A DNA stretch of 64,000 bases from positions 146,836 through 210,835 of the forward strand of contig CAIOYY010000057.1 in the NCBI GenBank assembly GCA_903862715.1. Reading direction: 5' to 3'. Made by a program: the position numbers and the translations under genes. The notes under the pieces are model-generated. The model worked only from the letters and a program-made list of their open reading frames with translations, searched no databases and was not told the DNA's origin. This DNA is from an uncultured Alphaproteobacteria bacterium. Lineage in GTDB: Bacteria; Pseudomonadota; Alphaproteobacteria; Micropepsales; Micropepsaceae. How positions within the stretch are numbered: the first letter of the stretch is position 1; each line of letters begins with the position of its first letter. This document shows, piece by piece, positions 1-8,166 of this stretch.

Positions 1-27
1 CGTTACCGTAACGACAGGATTTCCCCC

Positions 28-255
28 ATGACGCCCGTTTTCCCGCGCTCTCCGGCTACCCTCGCGCCGTCTCTGGCCGTGCTGCTACTTACCGTCTCGC
101 CGCTTCAGGCGCGCGAGGAAGTTCCCTTCGCGGAATTCGGCTCCATTGCAGAAGCGCAGGCAGCATTGGTTGAAGCCTATGCGGCGGCGGCGGCGGTGAC
201 GCCGCTCCCCGCAACATTGGCGGCCGAACGCGCCTTCTTCCTAGCAGGCGGCTAA
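28..255 (+). CDS. Small putative secreted protein, unknown function
   Basis: A 75-residue ORF that I do not recognise. Residues 1-28 look like a signal peptide: a short basic start, a hydrophobic core (LAVLLLTV) and an Ala-x-Ala-like end near QA-R. The remainder is short, rich in Ala and Glu, and has no cysteines. A weak AGGA lies about 9 bases before the ATG. It ends 35 bases before the amidohydrolase gene and could be the tail of an operon that begins outside the window. It may also be a spurious ORF or a gene remnant, since the mature part is only about 47 residues. Confidence 0.4.
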   Translation: MTPVFPRSPATLAPSLAVLLLTVSPLQAREEVPFAEFGSIAEAQAALVEAYAAAAAVTPLPATLAAERAFFLAGG

Positions 256-289
256 GCTCCCTTCACCAAAATCAATACCAGGAACGTCT

Positions 290-1135
290 ATGATCATCGA
301 CATTCACCCGCATGTAATTTCTACCGATACCGTGCGTTATCCGCGCGCGCCCATTGGTGGGCACCAGTCCGACTGGTCGCTGGCACGGCCCGTCAGTCAT
401 GAACAGATGGTTCAGGACCAGATCGCAGCGGGTGTCGATAAGGCGGCCCTCGTCCAAGGCTCCACCTGTTACGGCCATGACAACACCTACGTCGCCGAGG
501 CTGTCGCCGCGCACCCGCAACGCTTCACGGGCGTCTTCTCCTGCGAACTGATCGCGGACGACGCGGTGGCGACGATGGAGCGCTGGATGGCGAGAGGCCT
601 TACCGGCATGCGCCTCTTCACGACCGGCAGCACCATGCCGGGGCAGCAGAGCTGGCTTGATGATCCCAGGACCTTTCCCGGTTGGGCCCTTGCCGAAGCA
701 CGGGGATTACCCGTCTGCCTGCAAATGACGGCACAGGGCATTCCGGCGCTTGAAAATGTGCTCAACAGATTTCCGCGGCTGCGCGTGGTCCTCGACCATC
801 TCGCGCGTCCCCTACAGGAAGATGGCCCTCCCTATGCGGGCACCGACAGCCTGTGGCGGCTTTCACGCCATCCCGGCGTCTATCTGAAAATCACCGAGCG
901 CAATCTCGAAGGCGCGCGCAAGGGCAAGGCCACGCCGGAAACCTTCTTCGGTAAGCTGGTTTCCGAATTCGGCGCCAACCGTCTGGCGTGGGGATCCAAT
1001 TACCCGGCCTCCGAGAAGCACCTCACGGAGCTTGTAAAACTCGGACAGGAAACCCTCGCCTTTCTGCCGGCGCGTGACCGCGAGTGGATTTTCGCGGGAA
1101 CGGCGCAGATACTGTATCCGAAGCTCGCAGGTTAA
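290..1135 (+). CDS. Amidohydrolase-2 family metal-dependent hydrolase/decarboxylase
   Basis: A 281-residue TIM-barrel protein of the amidohydrolase-2 family (PF04909 type), which includes lactonases and non-oxidative decarboxylases of aromatic acids. The N-terminal metal motif is DIHPH (residues 4-8). A second histidine sits in VLDHLARP and the C-terminal metal-site segment is WGSNYP. In that last segment Asn stands where many members have Asp (WGSDYP), so the metal site may be mononuclear or altered. It is probably cytoplasmic, with no signal peptide. It starts a tight operon with the dihydroxyphthalate-decarboxylase-like gene (8 bases downstream) and a dicarboxylate symporter. That setting suggests breakdown of an aromatic or carboxylic acid, but the substrate is not readable from sequence. 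Confidence 0.8.
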   Translation: MIIDIHPHVISTDTVRYPRAPIGGHQSDWSLARPVSHEQMVQDQIAAGVDKAALVQGSTCYGHDNTYVAEAVAAHPQRFTGVFSCELIADDAVATMERWMARGLTGMRLFTTGSTMPGQQSWLDDPRTFPGWALAEARGLPVCLQMTAQGIPALENVLNRFPRLRVVLDHLARPLQEDGPPYAGTDSLWRLSRHPGVYLKITERNLEGARKGKATPETFFGKLVSEFGANRLAWGSNYPASEKHLTELVKLGQETLAFLPARDREWIFAGTAQILYPKLAG

Positions 1136-1143
1136 AGACGGCC

Positions 1144-2043
1144 ATGGCAAACAACGAACCGGTCGTCCTGCATACGCTACTCGGCATGCATCCCAACACC
1201 AAAGCGCTGAAAAGCGGCGTGGTGTCGTCGCCCCTCCTCACCTTCGATTTCTTCGAGGTGAAAGTCGCCAATACGCAGTTCAAGGCGATTGTGCGCGATC
1301 AGAAATATGATTTCGGCGAATTGGCCGTCGTCACTTTTCTGCAGGCCAAGGCTTTCGGCAAGCCCTATATGCTGTTGCCCGCAACCATTGTCGGGCGCAA
1401 TCAGCATCACACGATTTTCTACAACGCCGATCGCGGCGTGCTGCGGCCGGAGGACTTAAGCGGCAAGCGCGTCGGCGTGCGTGCCTACACGCAGACGACC
1501 GGTGCATGGGTGCGCGGCTTTCTCTCTCAGGATTACGGCGTCGATCTGGACAGCATCACCTGGGTCACATTTGAAGCGCCGCATGTGGCGGAATATTCCG
1601 ATCCCGCCAATGTCGAACGGGCGGATGGAAAAATCATCAAGCAGATGCTGCTCGACGGCGAAATCGATGCGGCTATCCTCGGCGACGTTGCGGAAGAGGG
1701 GCCGTTGAAACATCTGATCCCCGATCACGAGGCTGCGGGCCGTGCCTGGGCGCGCAGGCATGGCGGCGTGCCGGTCAATCATCTCGCCATTGTGCGTGAA
1801 TCGATTGCGAAATCCCGTCCCGACGCCGTGTGCGAGCTGTATCGCGTGCTGAAGGAAAGCCGTGAAGCGGCGGATATCCCGACCGGCGCCGAAGACCCGC
1901 TGCGCTTCGGGATCGGCGCCATCCGCGCTTCGCTGCAGCAGATCGTATCCAATGCGGTTCAGCAGGGGCTTATCCCCCGGCCGATGTCGCCCGATGAATT
2001 ATTTGAAGACGCGGCGCGCATTCTCGGCTCGGAAGCGGAATAG
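1144..2043 (+). CDS. 4,5-dihydroxyphthalate decarboxylase-like protein (periplasmic-binding-protein fold)
   Basis: 299 residues from the ATG at 1144; the longer ORF in the track would overlap the amidohydrolase gene. The segments RADRG-like (NADRGVLRPEDLSGKRVGV), WVRGFL and the acidic middle region resemble Pht5-type 4,5-dihydroxyphthalate decarboxylases. Those enzymes have a type II periplasmic-binding-protein fold but act in the cytoplasm. No signal peptide or lipobox is present, which argues against a transport-binding role. It lies between an amidohydrolase and a DctA-like symporter, so a catabolic role for an aromatic dicarboxylate is plausible. It could instead be a cytosolic NMT1-like binding protein of unknown function; the exact reaction is inferred. 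Confidence 0.65.
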   Translation: MANNEPVVLHTLLGMHPNTKALKSGVVSSPLLTFDFFEVKVANTQFKAIVRDQKYDFGELAVVTFLQAKAFGKPYMLLPATIVGRNQHHTIFYNADRGVLRPEDLSGKRVGVRAYTQTTGAWVRGFLSQDYGVDLDSITWVTFEAPHVAEYSDPANVERADGKIIKQMLLDGEIDAAILGDVAEEGPLKHLIPDHEAAGRAWARRHGGVPVNHLAIVRESIAKSRPDAVCELYRVLKESREAADIPTGAEDPLRFGIGAIRASLQQIVSNAVQQGLIPRPMSPDELFEDAARILGSEAE

Positions 2044-2045
2044 AT

Positions 2046-3338
2046 ATGACGACGGAAGCGGTGACGGTCCGGAAAGCCCGCAAACCGCTTTACCGGAACC
2101 TGACGGTACAAATCCTTGTCGCCATGCTGCTCGGTGTTCTCGTCGGGTGGTTATGGCCGGAGGCAGCCGATGGCCTGAAGGTGCTGGGCGATCTTTTCAT
2201 CCGCCTCGTAACGATGGTCGTTGGGCCCATCATCTTCTGTACTGTGGTGCATGGCATCGCCAGCGTGGGCGAAGCGCGCAGCGTCGGCCGCATCGCCCTC
2301 AAGGCCTTCGTCTATTTCGAGATTGTCACCACCATCGCGCTCATCCTGGCGCTCATCTGGGTTAATGTCCTGCAGCCCGGTGTGGGAATGAATATCGATC
2401 CCTCGACTTTCACTGGGCAGGAAATCCAGGGCGTTCCCACCAATGTGGACGGGATTCATTTCGGACAATTCCTGCTCGACATCGTTCCTTCCAGCGCCAT
2501 CGGCGCCTTTGCCGAAGGCGAGGTCCTGTCGATTCTGTTTTTCTCGGTAATGTTCGCTTTTGGTCTTCTTGCGATCGGGCCGAAGGGCAAGCCGATCGTC
2601 GATGGCATCGAATCCGTCTCGCATGTCCTGTTCAAAATCATCGCCTTCGTGATGTACACCGCGCCCATCGGCGCGTTCGGCGCCATCGGTTTCACCGTCG
2701 GCAGATTCGGGCCTGAAGCGCTTCTCTCTCTCGGTGTGCTTATCTTTGAATTCTATCTTCTGTGCCTCGTCTTTGTGCTGGTGGTCCTATGGCCCATCGC
2801 AAGACTATACGGCATCAACTTCCTCAAGCTCATCCGTTATGTCGGCGCGGAAGTCATCCTTGTGATGGGAACCTCGTCCAGCGAATCCGTGTTTCCCCGC
2901 CTTCATGCAAAGCTGCGCGCGCTGGGCGCCAGGGAATCGGTGGTGGCGCTGGTGCTGCCTTCGGCCTATGCCTTCAATGACGACGGCACCGCTCTCTATT
3001 TTGGGATGGTCTCGGTCTTCCTGGCCCAGGCGGTCGGCATCGATCTGACCATCGGGGAGCAGCTGTTTCTCCTCCTCGTCATGCTGGTGACGTCGAAGGG
3101 CGGCGCCGGAGTTGCCGGTTCGGCCATCGTCGTTCTCGCCACCACCCTGTCCGCTACCAATCAAATTCCGGTGGCTGCGGTCGGCCTGATACTCGGTGTC
3201 CACCGGTTATTGTCCTCGGCCTTCGTGCCGGTGAACGTAATGGGCTATGCGCTCTGCACGCTGGTGATCGCCAAAAGCGAGGGCGCACTCGACGAGAAGG
3301 TCCTCCATACGGAACTCGAGCGCGGCCCCACGGCCTGA
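2046..3338 (+). CDS. dctA: Dicarboxylate:cation symporter, DctA-like (DAACS family)
   Basis: 430 residues, the usual DctA length (about 430). It is a multispanning inner-membrane protein importing C4-dicarboxylates or similar acids with protons or sodium. The family's serine-rich hairpin is clear (VMGTSSSESVFPRL), as is the following NDDGTALY segment and the C-terminal VNVMGYALC region. The start is 2 bases after the stop of the decarboxylase-like gene, so translation is probably coupled. Its position as the last gene of a putative catabolic operon suggests it brings in the substrate of the two upstream enzymes. The family is certain; the substrate is inferred. Confidence 0.9.
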   Translation: MTTEAVTVRKARKPLYRNLTVQILVAMLLGVLVGWLWPEAADGLKVLGDLFIRLVTMVVGPIIFCTVVHGIASVGEARSVGRIALKAFVYFEIVTTIALILALIWVNVLQPGVGMNIDPSTFTGQEIQGVPTNVDGIHFGQFLLDIVPSSAIGAFAEGEVLSILFFSVMFAFGLLAIGPKGKPIVDGIESVSHVLFKIIAFVMYTAPIGAFGAIGFTVGRFGPEALLSLGVLIFEFYLLCLVFVLVVLWPIARLYGINFLKLIRYVGAEVILVMGTSSSESVFPRLHAKLRALGARESVVALVLPSAYAFNDDGTALYFGMVSVFLAQAVGIDLTIGEQLFLLLVMLVTSKGGAGVAGSAIVVLATTLSATNQIPVAAVGLILGVHRLLSSAFVPVNVMGYALCTLVIAKSEGALDEKVLHTELERGPTA

Positions 3339-3437
3339 ACGAAAAAGCGCGAGGAGATCTCTCCCTTGTTCTGGGGGGATGATATCGCGCGGCGCTTCCG
3401 TTAAGACCGGCGCGACATCATATCAGGGAGTTTCCAG

Positions 3438-3932
3438 GTGAAACCGCTTCAGTGGGTCGGCGTCGCGGCCATCGTCGTTTTTGGCGGCAAGCTTATTTTG
3501 GACCTGACCAGGCCGGAGCGAGACCCATTCGCCCTTCCGGGCGCCATGCCGATGAGCGACACGCTGGGCGCGTCCGATCCGGTGGAGTTTCCGATGCCGT
3601 CGCTGCCCGAAACCCCGGTCGTCATTCCGCCTCCCCTCGACCTCCTTATCGTCGGCTCCGACGCGGCGCGTGACGACCTCTATTGCTCAGGCATCATGTT
3701 CGCCGCGCACCGTGCCTCCGGCGACGAATTCTCGGCGGAAGCCCAAGCCCGCCGTGACCGCGCGATTGCGCTGGCAGAAGCCGGCGTGGCGAAGCTTCTC
3801 AGTGAAGGCGCCGCGCAGACCGGCGAAACGGGCGCCATTGCCGACGTGCATTCGACACGGGCGCTCGACGACTTCACCGCAGGAACGCCGCGCATTTCGG
3901 TGGAAGAGTGCGAAGCGCGTCCGGTGCCCTGA
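3438..3932 (+). CDS. Hypothetical membrane-anchored protein
   Basis: 164 residues from a GTG start with a good ribosome site (CAGGGAG, 7 bases upstream). Residues 5-22 form one hydrophobic segment, probably an uncleaved anchor. A proline-rich linker follows (roughly residues 30-75) and then a helical domain rich in Ala, Arg and Glu with two cysteines. I recognise no family. The next gene is convergent, so it is likely its own transcription unit. A periplasmic location is inferred from the single N-terminal membrane segment. Confidence 0.6.
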   Translation: MKPLQWVGVAAIVVFGGKLILDLTRPERDPFALPGAMPMSDTLGASDPVEFPMPSLPETPVVIPPPLDLLIVGSDAARDDLYCSGIMFAAHRASGDEFSAEAQARRDRAIALAEAGVAKLLSEGAAQTGETGAIADVHSTRALDDFTAGTPRISVEECEARPVP

Positions 3933-3954
3933 CGAATGTTTCGATGGTAAAGGC

Positions 3955-4884
3955 CTACCCCCTTTGGGGTGCTGCAGCGAAGATGCGCTCGAAGAACGAA
4001 CGGATGGTTTCATCCTGTGCGTATCTGGGAAGCACATTCCCGGCAAAAGGCGGCGCCGCGAGCAGGGCGAGATAGCGTGCCTTGTCATTATCTATTTCGC
4101 GCACCATCTCGACGATCTCTGCAACGCTCTTTCCTGCGCCGTCGATGAACGCCTCAGGATTGAAGTCCGTCATGGCAAGAGGATCGCCGACGTAAATCGG
4201 AACGCTGTGAGCGAAGAAGGGATCAGCGAGTTTCTCGGAGGCATAGCCGGGCCAGACCGCGTTCTCGATCGCCAGCGTGAACTTGCATTCGCGCATGAAG
4301 GCGACTTTGCCGGCGAGCCGGTTCGGCTCCATCGGTACGGTCCATCCGCCCATCGTATTGCGGAAGTGGCCGGCTGAATCGATCCTGCGGTAATTGGAAA
4401 GTGCATCGAACACCTGGTCGCGGAACGGGACCCCATGGGAGTAGATGAAGTTGCAGAAGCGGGTTTTCGCCGCGGCGATCGCCCCCCAATCCGTGTCCGG
4501 CGTTCTGAGAAGCGCCTGGGGCGGAAAGCCGAAGGCGCGATTCTCATAGACCCACAACGGTAGCCGCAAATGATTGGGATGCTGGACACGTCGCGAAAAG
4601 GAGATCGCGAAGTCGCAGCGCGTCATGTCGGGTTCGACATTTTCGCCGGTCAGGAGCACCCGGATATAATCGCCGCGAGGGACTTCGGCGACCGGTGACG
4701 GATTGCTCTGGTCTTCGAAAGGTATGAACCGCGAAAAGACCGAATGGAAAACCACCTGCGGCTTCGGAGAGAGATAGAGGTCGAAATCCTCGAACATCTG
4801 GGGAAAGAATGCCGCGAAGGTTTCGGGCCGGAATCCTCGCCAAAAATATTTGAAGGCGACGCCGATACGCGGTTTGTGGGACAT
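3955..4884 (-). CDS. Glycosyltransferase family 10 (alpha-1,3-fucosyltransferase-like)
   Basis: 309 residues from the ATG at 4884. The 359-residue ORF in the track would run back into the GT2 gene, and residues before MSHKPR look non-coding. The GT10 C-terminal domain is recognisable: LLTGENVEPD, RFCNFIYS, and the donor-binding region FTLAIENA followed by PGYASEKL and SVPIYVGDP. Such enzymes transfer fucose, or a related deoxysugar, from GDP-sugar onto GlcNAc or other acceptors on surface polysaccharide. It is cytoplasmic or peripheral, with no membrane segment. It lies 11 bases downstream of a GT2 gene, so the two form a two-gene operon. The acceptor is unknown. Confidence 0.82.
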   Translation of the reverse strand: MSHKPRIGVAFKYFWRGFRPETFAAFFPQMFEDFDLYLSPKPQVVFHSVFSRFIPFEDQSNPSPVAEVPRGDYIRVLLTGENVEPDMTRCDFAISFSRRVQHPNHLRLPLWVYENRAFGFPPQALLRTPDTDWGAIAAAKTRFCNFIYSHGVPFRDQVFDALSNYRRIDSAGHFRNTMGGWTVPMEPNRLAGKVAFMRECKFTLAIENAVWPGYASEKLADPFFAHSVPIYVGDPLAMTDFNPEAFIDGAGKSVAEIVEMVREIDNDKARYLALLAAPPFAGNVLPRYAQDETIRSFFERIFAAAPQRG

Positions 4885-4895
4885 GTCCGCAGCGC

Positions 4896-5813
4896 TCAAT
4901 GGAATTCCAGATCGTCGAGGGTAGCTTCCGCCAAAGTGTAACGCAGCGTTACGCGGCTTTGGGCGGCCTCTGCCAGGGGGAAGAAATTCAGCGAGGGGCA
5001 ATCCGCGAAATCCTGCGGGAGGTCCCCACCCCATTTTTCACGAAATTCCTTATAGGCTGCGCTCACCAGCGCCATGCGCCGGTCGAATCCGGGTTTCAGA
5101 TCGGTTTCGCCGCGCTGCTGGCTTTCCCGCGTCACATGCCAGCCGCCGACATGATAGAGCCAGGCCCCCGTCGCACAGACGAGTTCAAATCCGGCAAGAT
5201 GGGCGCGCATGCCGTAATCGACATCGCCAAAATAGCCGAAGAAGCGCAGATCGAGCACGCCAATGCGTTCGATCAGCGCGCGCTTCAGAAGAACCGCGTC
5301 GCCCGACAGAACCGAATCCGCACGCCAGCCAAGGCCGTTCTCCGCGGCCATACGCGCCGAAAAAGCCTGGATGCCCTCATAGTCCTTCGGCTTCTCCGCC
5401 GGAACGATCTGATATTCGGGGTGGCTGTCGGTGTGGTTGGAGGTGCCCCGCACAATGCCGAATTTGGTATCCAGCGCCGAGACCGCCAGCAGCGACGACA
5501 AGAAGAAGGGCGTTACCAGCATGTCGTTGCTAAGAAAGAATACGGCATCCCCTTTGGACAGATGCAGCCCAATGGAAAATACGCCGCTGTAATGTTGATG
5601 CGCGCGGGAGTGGACAATACGGAACTGATGCCGTGGCGCGGATGCGCGGGCTTCAAAAAACGCGGGAAGAATGCCCTCGCTCGGGGCCGACGCGTCGTCG
5701 ATCAGTATGATCTCGCAGGTCAACGCCAGACGGTCCAGCGTGTGAAGCAGAGCCCCGAGACAGGTCCCCGTCATCACCCCGTCATTTCGGGCCGGAACGA
5801 TAACGCTCAGCAT
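4896..5813 (-). CDS. Glycosyltransferase family 2
   Basis: 305 residues with a GT-A fold. It starts with MLSVIVPARND and has the nucleotide-sugar motif IILIDDAS at about residues 36-43. The region AVFFLSNDMLV supplies the metal-site acid, and a later GYFGDVDYGMRAHLAGF segment matches the D-x-D..R...G acceptor motif of rhamnosyl- and galactosyltransferase-like GT2 enzymes. No membrane helices are visible. It is transcribed with the GT10 gene 11 bases downstream. The pair probably builds or decorates a short glycan on LPS, capsule or a glycolipid, but no polysaccharide export genes are nearby. Substrates cannot be told. Confidence 0.85.
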   Translation of the reverse strand: MLSVIVPARNDGVMTGTCLGALLHTLDRLALTCEIILIDDASAPSEGILPAFFEARASAPRHQFRIVHSRAHQHYSGVFSIGLHLSKGDAVFFLSNDMLVTPFFLSSLLAVSALDTKFGIVRGTSNHTDSHPEYQIVPAEKPKDYEGIQAFSARMAAENGLGWRADSVLSGDAVLLKRALIERIGVLDLRFFGYFGDVDYGMRAHLAGFELVCATGAWLYHVGGWHVTRESQQRGETDLKPGFDRRMALVSAAYKEFREKWGGDLPQDFADCPSLNFFPLAEAAQSRVTLRYTLAEATLDDLEFH

Positions 5814-5913
5814 GCATTTCCCTTGGGAATCTGGCGGGCGAAATCTAGAGGAAGGGCGTTAATACGGCCAGTGCCTGATTCCGCGTGCGTCCAGGCGCCG
5901 CGCGCCGAAGACA

Positions 5914-7308
5914 TCAGCTGCCGAGCGTCGCCCAGTAATCGTAGAAGACATACACGGTCAGCAGGAATCCGAGGATCACGTTGATCACCGCGCCTATCGA
6001 GAAGGCGAGAAACGGTTTCGATCCGGCGGAACTCAGTTCGCGCAAACGCGTCGTCAGTCCGATGCTGAGGAAGCAGAAGATAAAGGCCCAGCTGCGTAAG
6101 TCTCGGATGGGTCCGACAAGGGTCGGCGCGACCTCACGCTCGTACTGCTCCAGCGTGTAACCGCTGGTCATGGCGGTTACGAGAAGCGATGCCGCGAGAA
6201 AGCCGAGAACGAATTTTGGAAAGCGCCACCAGACTTCCGCCATCCGCGGCACGCGGTCATTGCCGTTTGTCTCCCAACGCGTGGTGGCGATAAGGGCGAG
6301 CACAATGGCCCAGACGCCGATCCATATATCGCGGCCGACAATCTTCAGCAGTGTGAAGGCGAACACGGCCTGATCGCCGGTGCCCGGAATGTTTTCAAGA
6401 TTATTCGCAAGATTGCCATAGGCGGTCGCGGCGGCAAGGCCGGCGGCATCGGCGAATTCCGAGGTTCCAATCCACGCCCCGGCAACGCCCGCAGGCAATT
6501 CCAGAAGGCGCGAGACGAGCGGCAGAAAGAAGATCATCGCGATCGCCCAGATGATGACGATGGTGATGGCAATCGAAGTGTGTTCCTTTTTCGCGCCCAC
6601 CGCGCCCGAAATGGCGATGGCCGCCGACACACCGCATACCGATCCGCCCGCGCCGAGAACGGCCGCGAAACGATGATCGAGACCAAATTTCCGGGCGGCG
6701 AAAAAGATGATCAGGAAGGTGATGACCGAAACGACACCGGCCTGCAGAATCGCTACCGGTCCTGCCCAAAGAAGAAGGGTGAACGGCAATGTCGCGCCGA
6801 GAAGGACGATGCCGGTCTTGATGTAGAATTCCACGCGAAAGCCGGTATCGAAGCTTTTTGGCACGCCGATGAAATTCGACAGCGCAAGGCCGACCAGCAG
6901 CGCGACCAGCGGCGGCTCCAGATTATACTGCGAGGCCTGATCCCAGCGGCCGATGGCGAAAATCACCAGCGACAAGAGATAGAGAAACGCGAAGGACGGA
7001 AGGAACGCGCTCAACCGAAAACCCATCGCGCGAACGGCGAAGGAGAAAACCAGCGTCCATGCGCAGAACTGCGCCACATAACGCGGCGCGTTGCGGGCCA
7101 GGTCCGCGCCGAGATCGGAGATATTCGACCATTGCGCGGGAACGACGGCGATCCATCTGAGGCTGTCGCCCTGGAGGAACAATGCGTAGCTGAGGAGTAC
7201 GAGCCCAAGTCCGATCCAGTTCGCCCACCAATCTTCCTTGATCCATAATTCGCGCCAGCCCACAGGGCGGGGCGTTGGGGCAACGATATGGTCTTCGGTA
7301 TTGGTCAC
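5914..7308 (-). CDS. YeiH-family putative sulfate exporter (PF03601 type)
   Basis: 464 residues with about ten to twelve membrane segments. The conserved core of the YeiH/YadS family is present: GIVLLGATLPF, GAGGSVCGVSAAIAISG and the loop EFADAAGLAAATAYG. The family is annotated as putative sulfate exporters, with little biochemical proof. This member is longer than the typical 330-350 residues because of an N-terminal extension carrying extra membrane spans (about residues 30-130). It is transcribed alone; the upstream intergenic region faces an EAL-domain remnant. The transported solute remains an inference. Confidence 0.8.
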   Translation of the reverse strand: MTNTEDHIVAPTPRPVGWRELWIKEDWWANWIGLGLVLLSYALFLQGDSLRWIAVVPAQWSNISDLGADLARNAPRYVAQFCAWTLVFSFAVRAMGFRLSAFLPSFAFLYLLSLVIFAIGRWDQASQYNLEPPLVALLVGLALSNFIGVPKSFDTGFRVEFYIKTGIVLLGATLPFTLLLWAGPVAILQAGVVSVITFLIIFFAARKFGLDHRFAAVLGAGGSVCGVSAAIAISGAVGAKKEHTSIAITIVIIWAIAMIFFLPLVSRLLELPAGVAGAWIGTSEFADAAGLAAATAYGNLANNLENIPGTGDQAVFAFTLLKIVGRDIWIGVWAIVLALIATTRWETNGNDRVPRMAEVWWRFPKFVLGFLAASLLVTAMTSGYTLEQYEREVAPTLVGPIRDLRSWAFIFCFLSIGLTTRLRELSSAGSKPFLAFSIGAVINVILGFLLTVYVFYDYWATLGS

Positions 7309-7430
7309 GTTGCGGCTCGAAATCCGACTGAACTACAGTTCGCAGCGCGCTCCCCTAGCTTAAAGCGCGACCCGCGACAAGCGACGGATGAAAAAAGACG
7401 TGATTTACATGCGTAAGACGTAAAAGGGAA

Positions 7431-7450
7431 TTCCTCCATACACGGAGGAA
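7431..7450. other. Perfect 7-bp inverted repeat holding an SD-like GGAGG
   Basis: TTCCTCC and GGAGGAA are separated by six bases (ATACAC). Transcribed rightward, the 3' arm would contain a strong Shine-Dalgarno-like GGAGGAA and would be masked by the hairpin. No convincing start codon follows: the next in-register candidate gives only a nine-codon peptide. It lies between the divergent yeiH-like gene and the truncated EAL ORF, so it may be a leftover of the lost 5' end of that gene. Confidence 0.4.
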
Positions 7451-7480
7451 AGGGAGAGATTTGCCCTTTACGGCACAGGC

Positions 7481-8095
7481 TTGTCTTTAGCCCATCCCAG
7501 ATTCATGTGTTTCACTGGTTTACGCTGTGAATTGAGAAACTGCGCCGGCCTCCACATTACCGTAGCGATCAATTTCTCTGCACGCTTGCTAGACGACGAT
7601 AATCTGACGGATCGCTTTTCTTTGTTGCTGAAGAAGTACGGCATCTCCGCGTCCATGGTGACGATTGAACTGACCGAGACCGCGCTTGCCACCAATCCGG
7701 AAAAATCCCGGCTCATTCTGAATGCGCTCGCGGCGTTGGGGGCAAAAATATCCATCGATGACTTTGGCGCCGGCTATACATCGCTGCGCTATTTACGGGA
7801 GTTCGACATCGCGGAGATTAAGATCGACAGGATGTTCGTGTCGGGCCTTCTACATGGCAGCAAGGACGAGGCCATTATCCGCTCGGTGGTTGCACTTGGC
7901 CGCAATTTTGACGTGCCCATCGTGGCCGAGGGCATAGAGGATGTGGCCTGCCTCGCGCATCTCACGGATCTCGGCTGCACGTATGGTCAGGGATTCCAGA
8001 TCTGTTATCCCCTCCCCGCAAGTGAAATTCCGGCATGGTGGAACGCGAGAAACGCGGCGACGAACCCCGGCCGGATCATTTCTGCCCTTTCCTAG
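7481..8095 (+). pseudogene. N-terminally truncated EAL-domain (c-di-GMP phosphodiesterase) remnant
   Basis: The 204-residue ORF encodes the C-terminal two thirds of an EAL domain: INFSARLL, TIELTETAL, SIDDFGAGYTSLRYL, EIKIDRMFV, IVAEGIED and GQGF. About 90-100 N-terminal residues of the domain are missing, including the EAL motif itself, which supplies a metal ligand. No upstream frame in the 172-base gap restores them. The track start is a TTG and the first 25 residues do not look like EAL sequence. The surviving part keeps the DDFG and E-G-x-E motifs, so loss of the front end is probably recent. Catalysis is unlikely; a binding role without the EAL motif cannot be excluded. Confidence 0.7.
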
Positions 8096-8102
8096 GCCGC
8101 CT

Positions 8103-8116
8103 TTGACGCAAGTCAA
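8103..8116. promoter_or_regulatory. Perfect FNR/FixK-type box (TTGAC-N4-GTCAA)
   Basis: TTGACGCAAGTCAA matches the FNR/FixK/Anr dyad TTGA(T/C)-N4-(A/G)TCAA with no mismatch. The symmetry extends to 7-bp arms (CTTTGAC/GTCAAAG, 8101-8118). It lies 50 bases before the ATG of a 36-codon membrane protein gene, and just after the stop of the EAL remnant. In alphaproteobacteria such boxes bind Crp/Fnr-family regulators that respond to low oxygen. Binding is inferred, and no such regulator gene is in this window. Confidence 0.7.
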
Positions 8117-8131
8117 AGCTTAGCCCCGAGA

Positions 8132-8152
8132 ATGCCGGCACGCTTCCGGCAT
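8132..8152. other. 7-bp hairpin upstream of the 36-residue ORF
   Basis: ATGCCGG and CCGGCAT flank a 7-base loop (CACGCTT). The hairpin ends two bases before the ribosome site AAGGGAG of the small ORF. If transcription starts upstream of it, the structure would sit directly against the ribosome site. If the FNR box acts at the usual -41.5 position, the start point would fall near 8151 and the repeat would lie in the promoter instead. No T-run follows, so it is not a typical terminator of the upstream region. Confidence 0.5.
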
Positions 8153-8166
8153 CAAGGGAGTTGGCC

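Noticed and set aside
4899-5984. 361-residue ORF on the plus strand
   Set aside because: Antisense to the GT2 gene; the GT2 protein has proper motifs and an operon partner.
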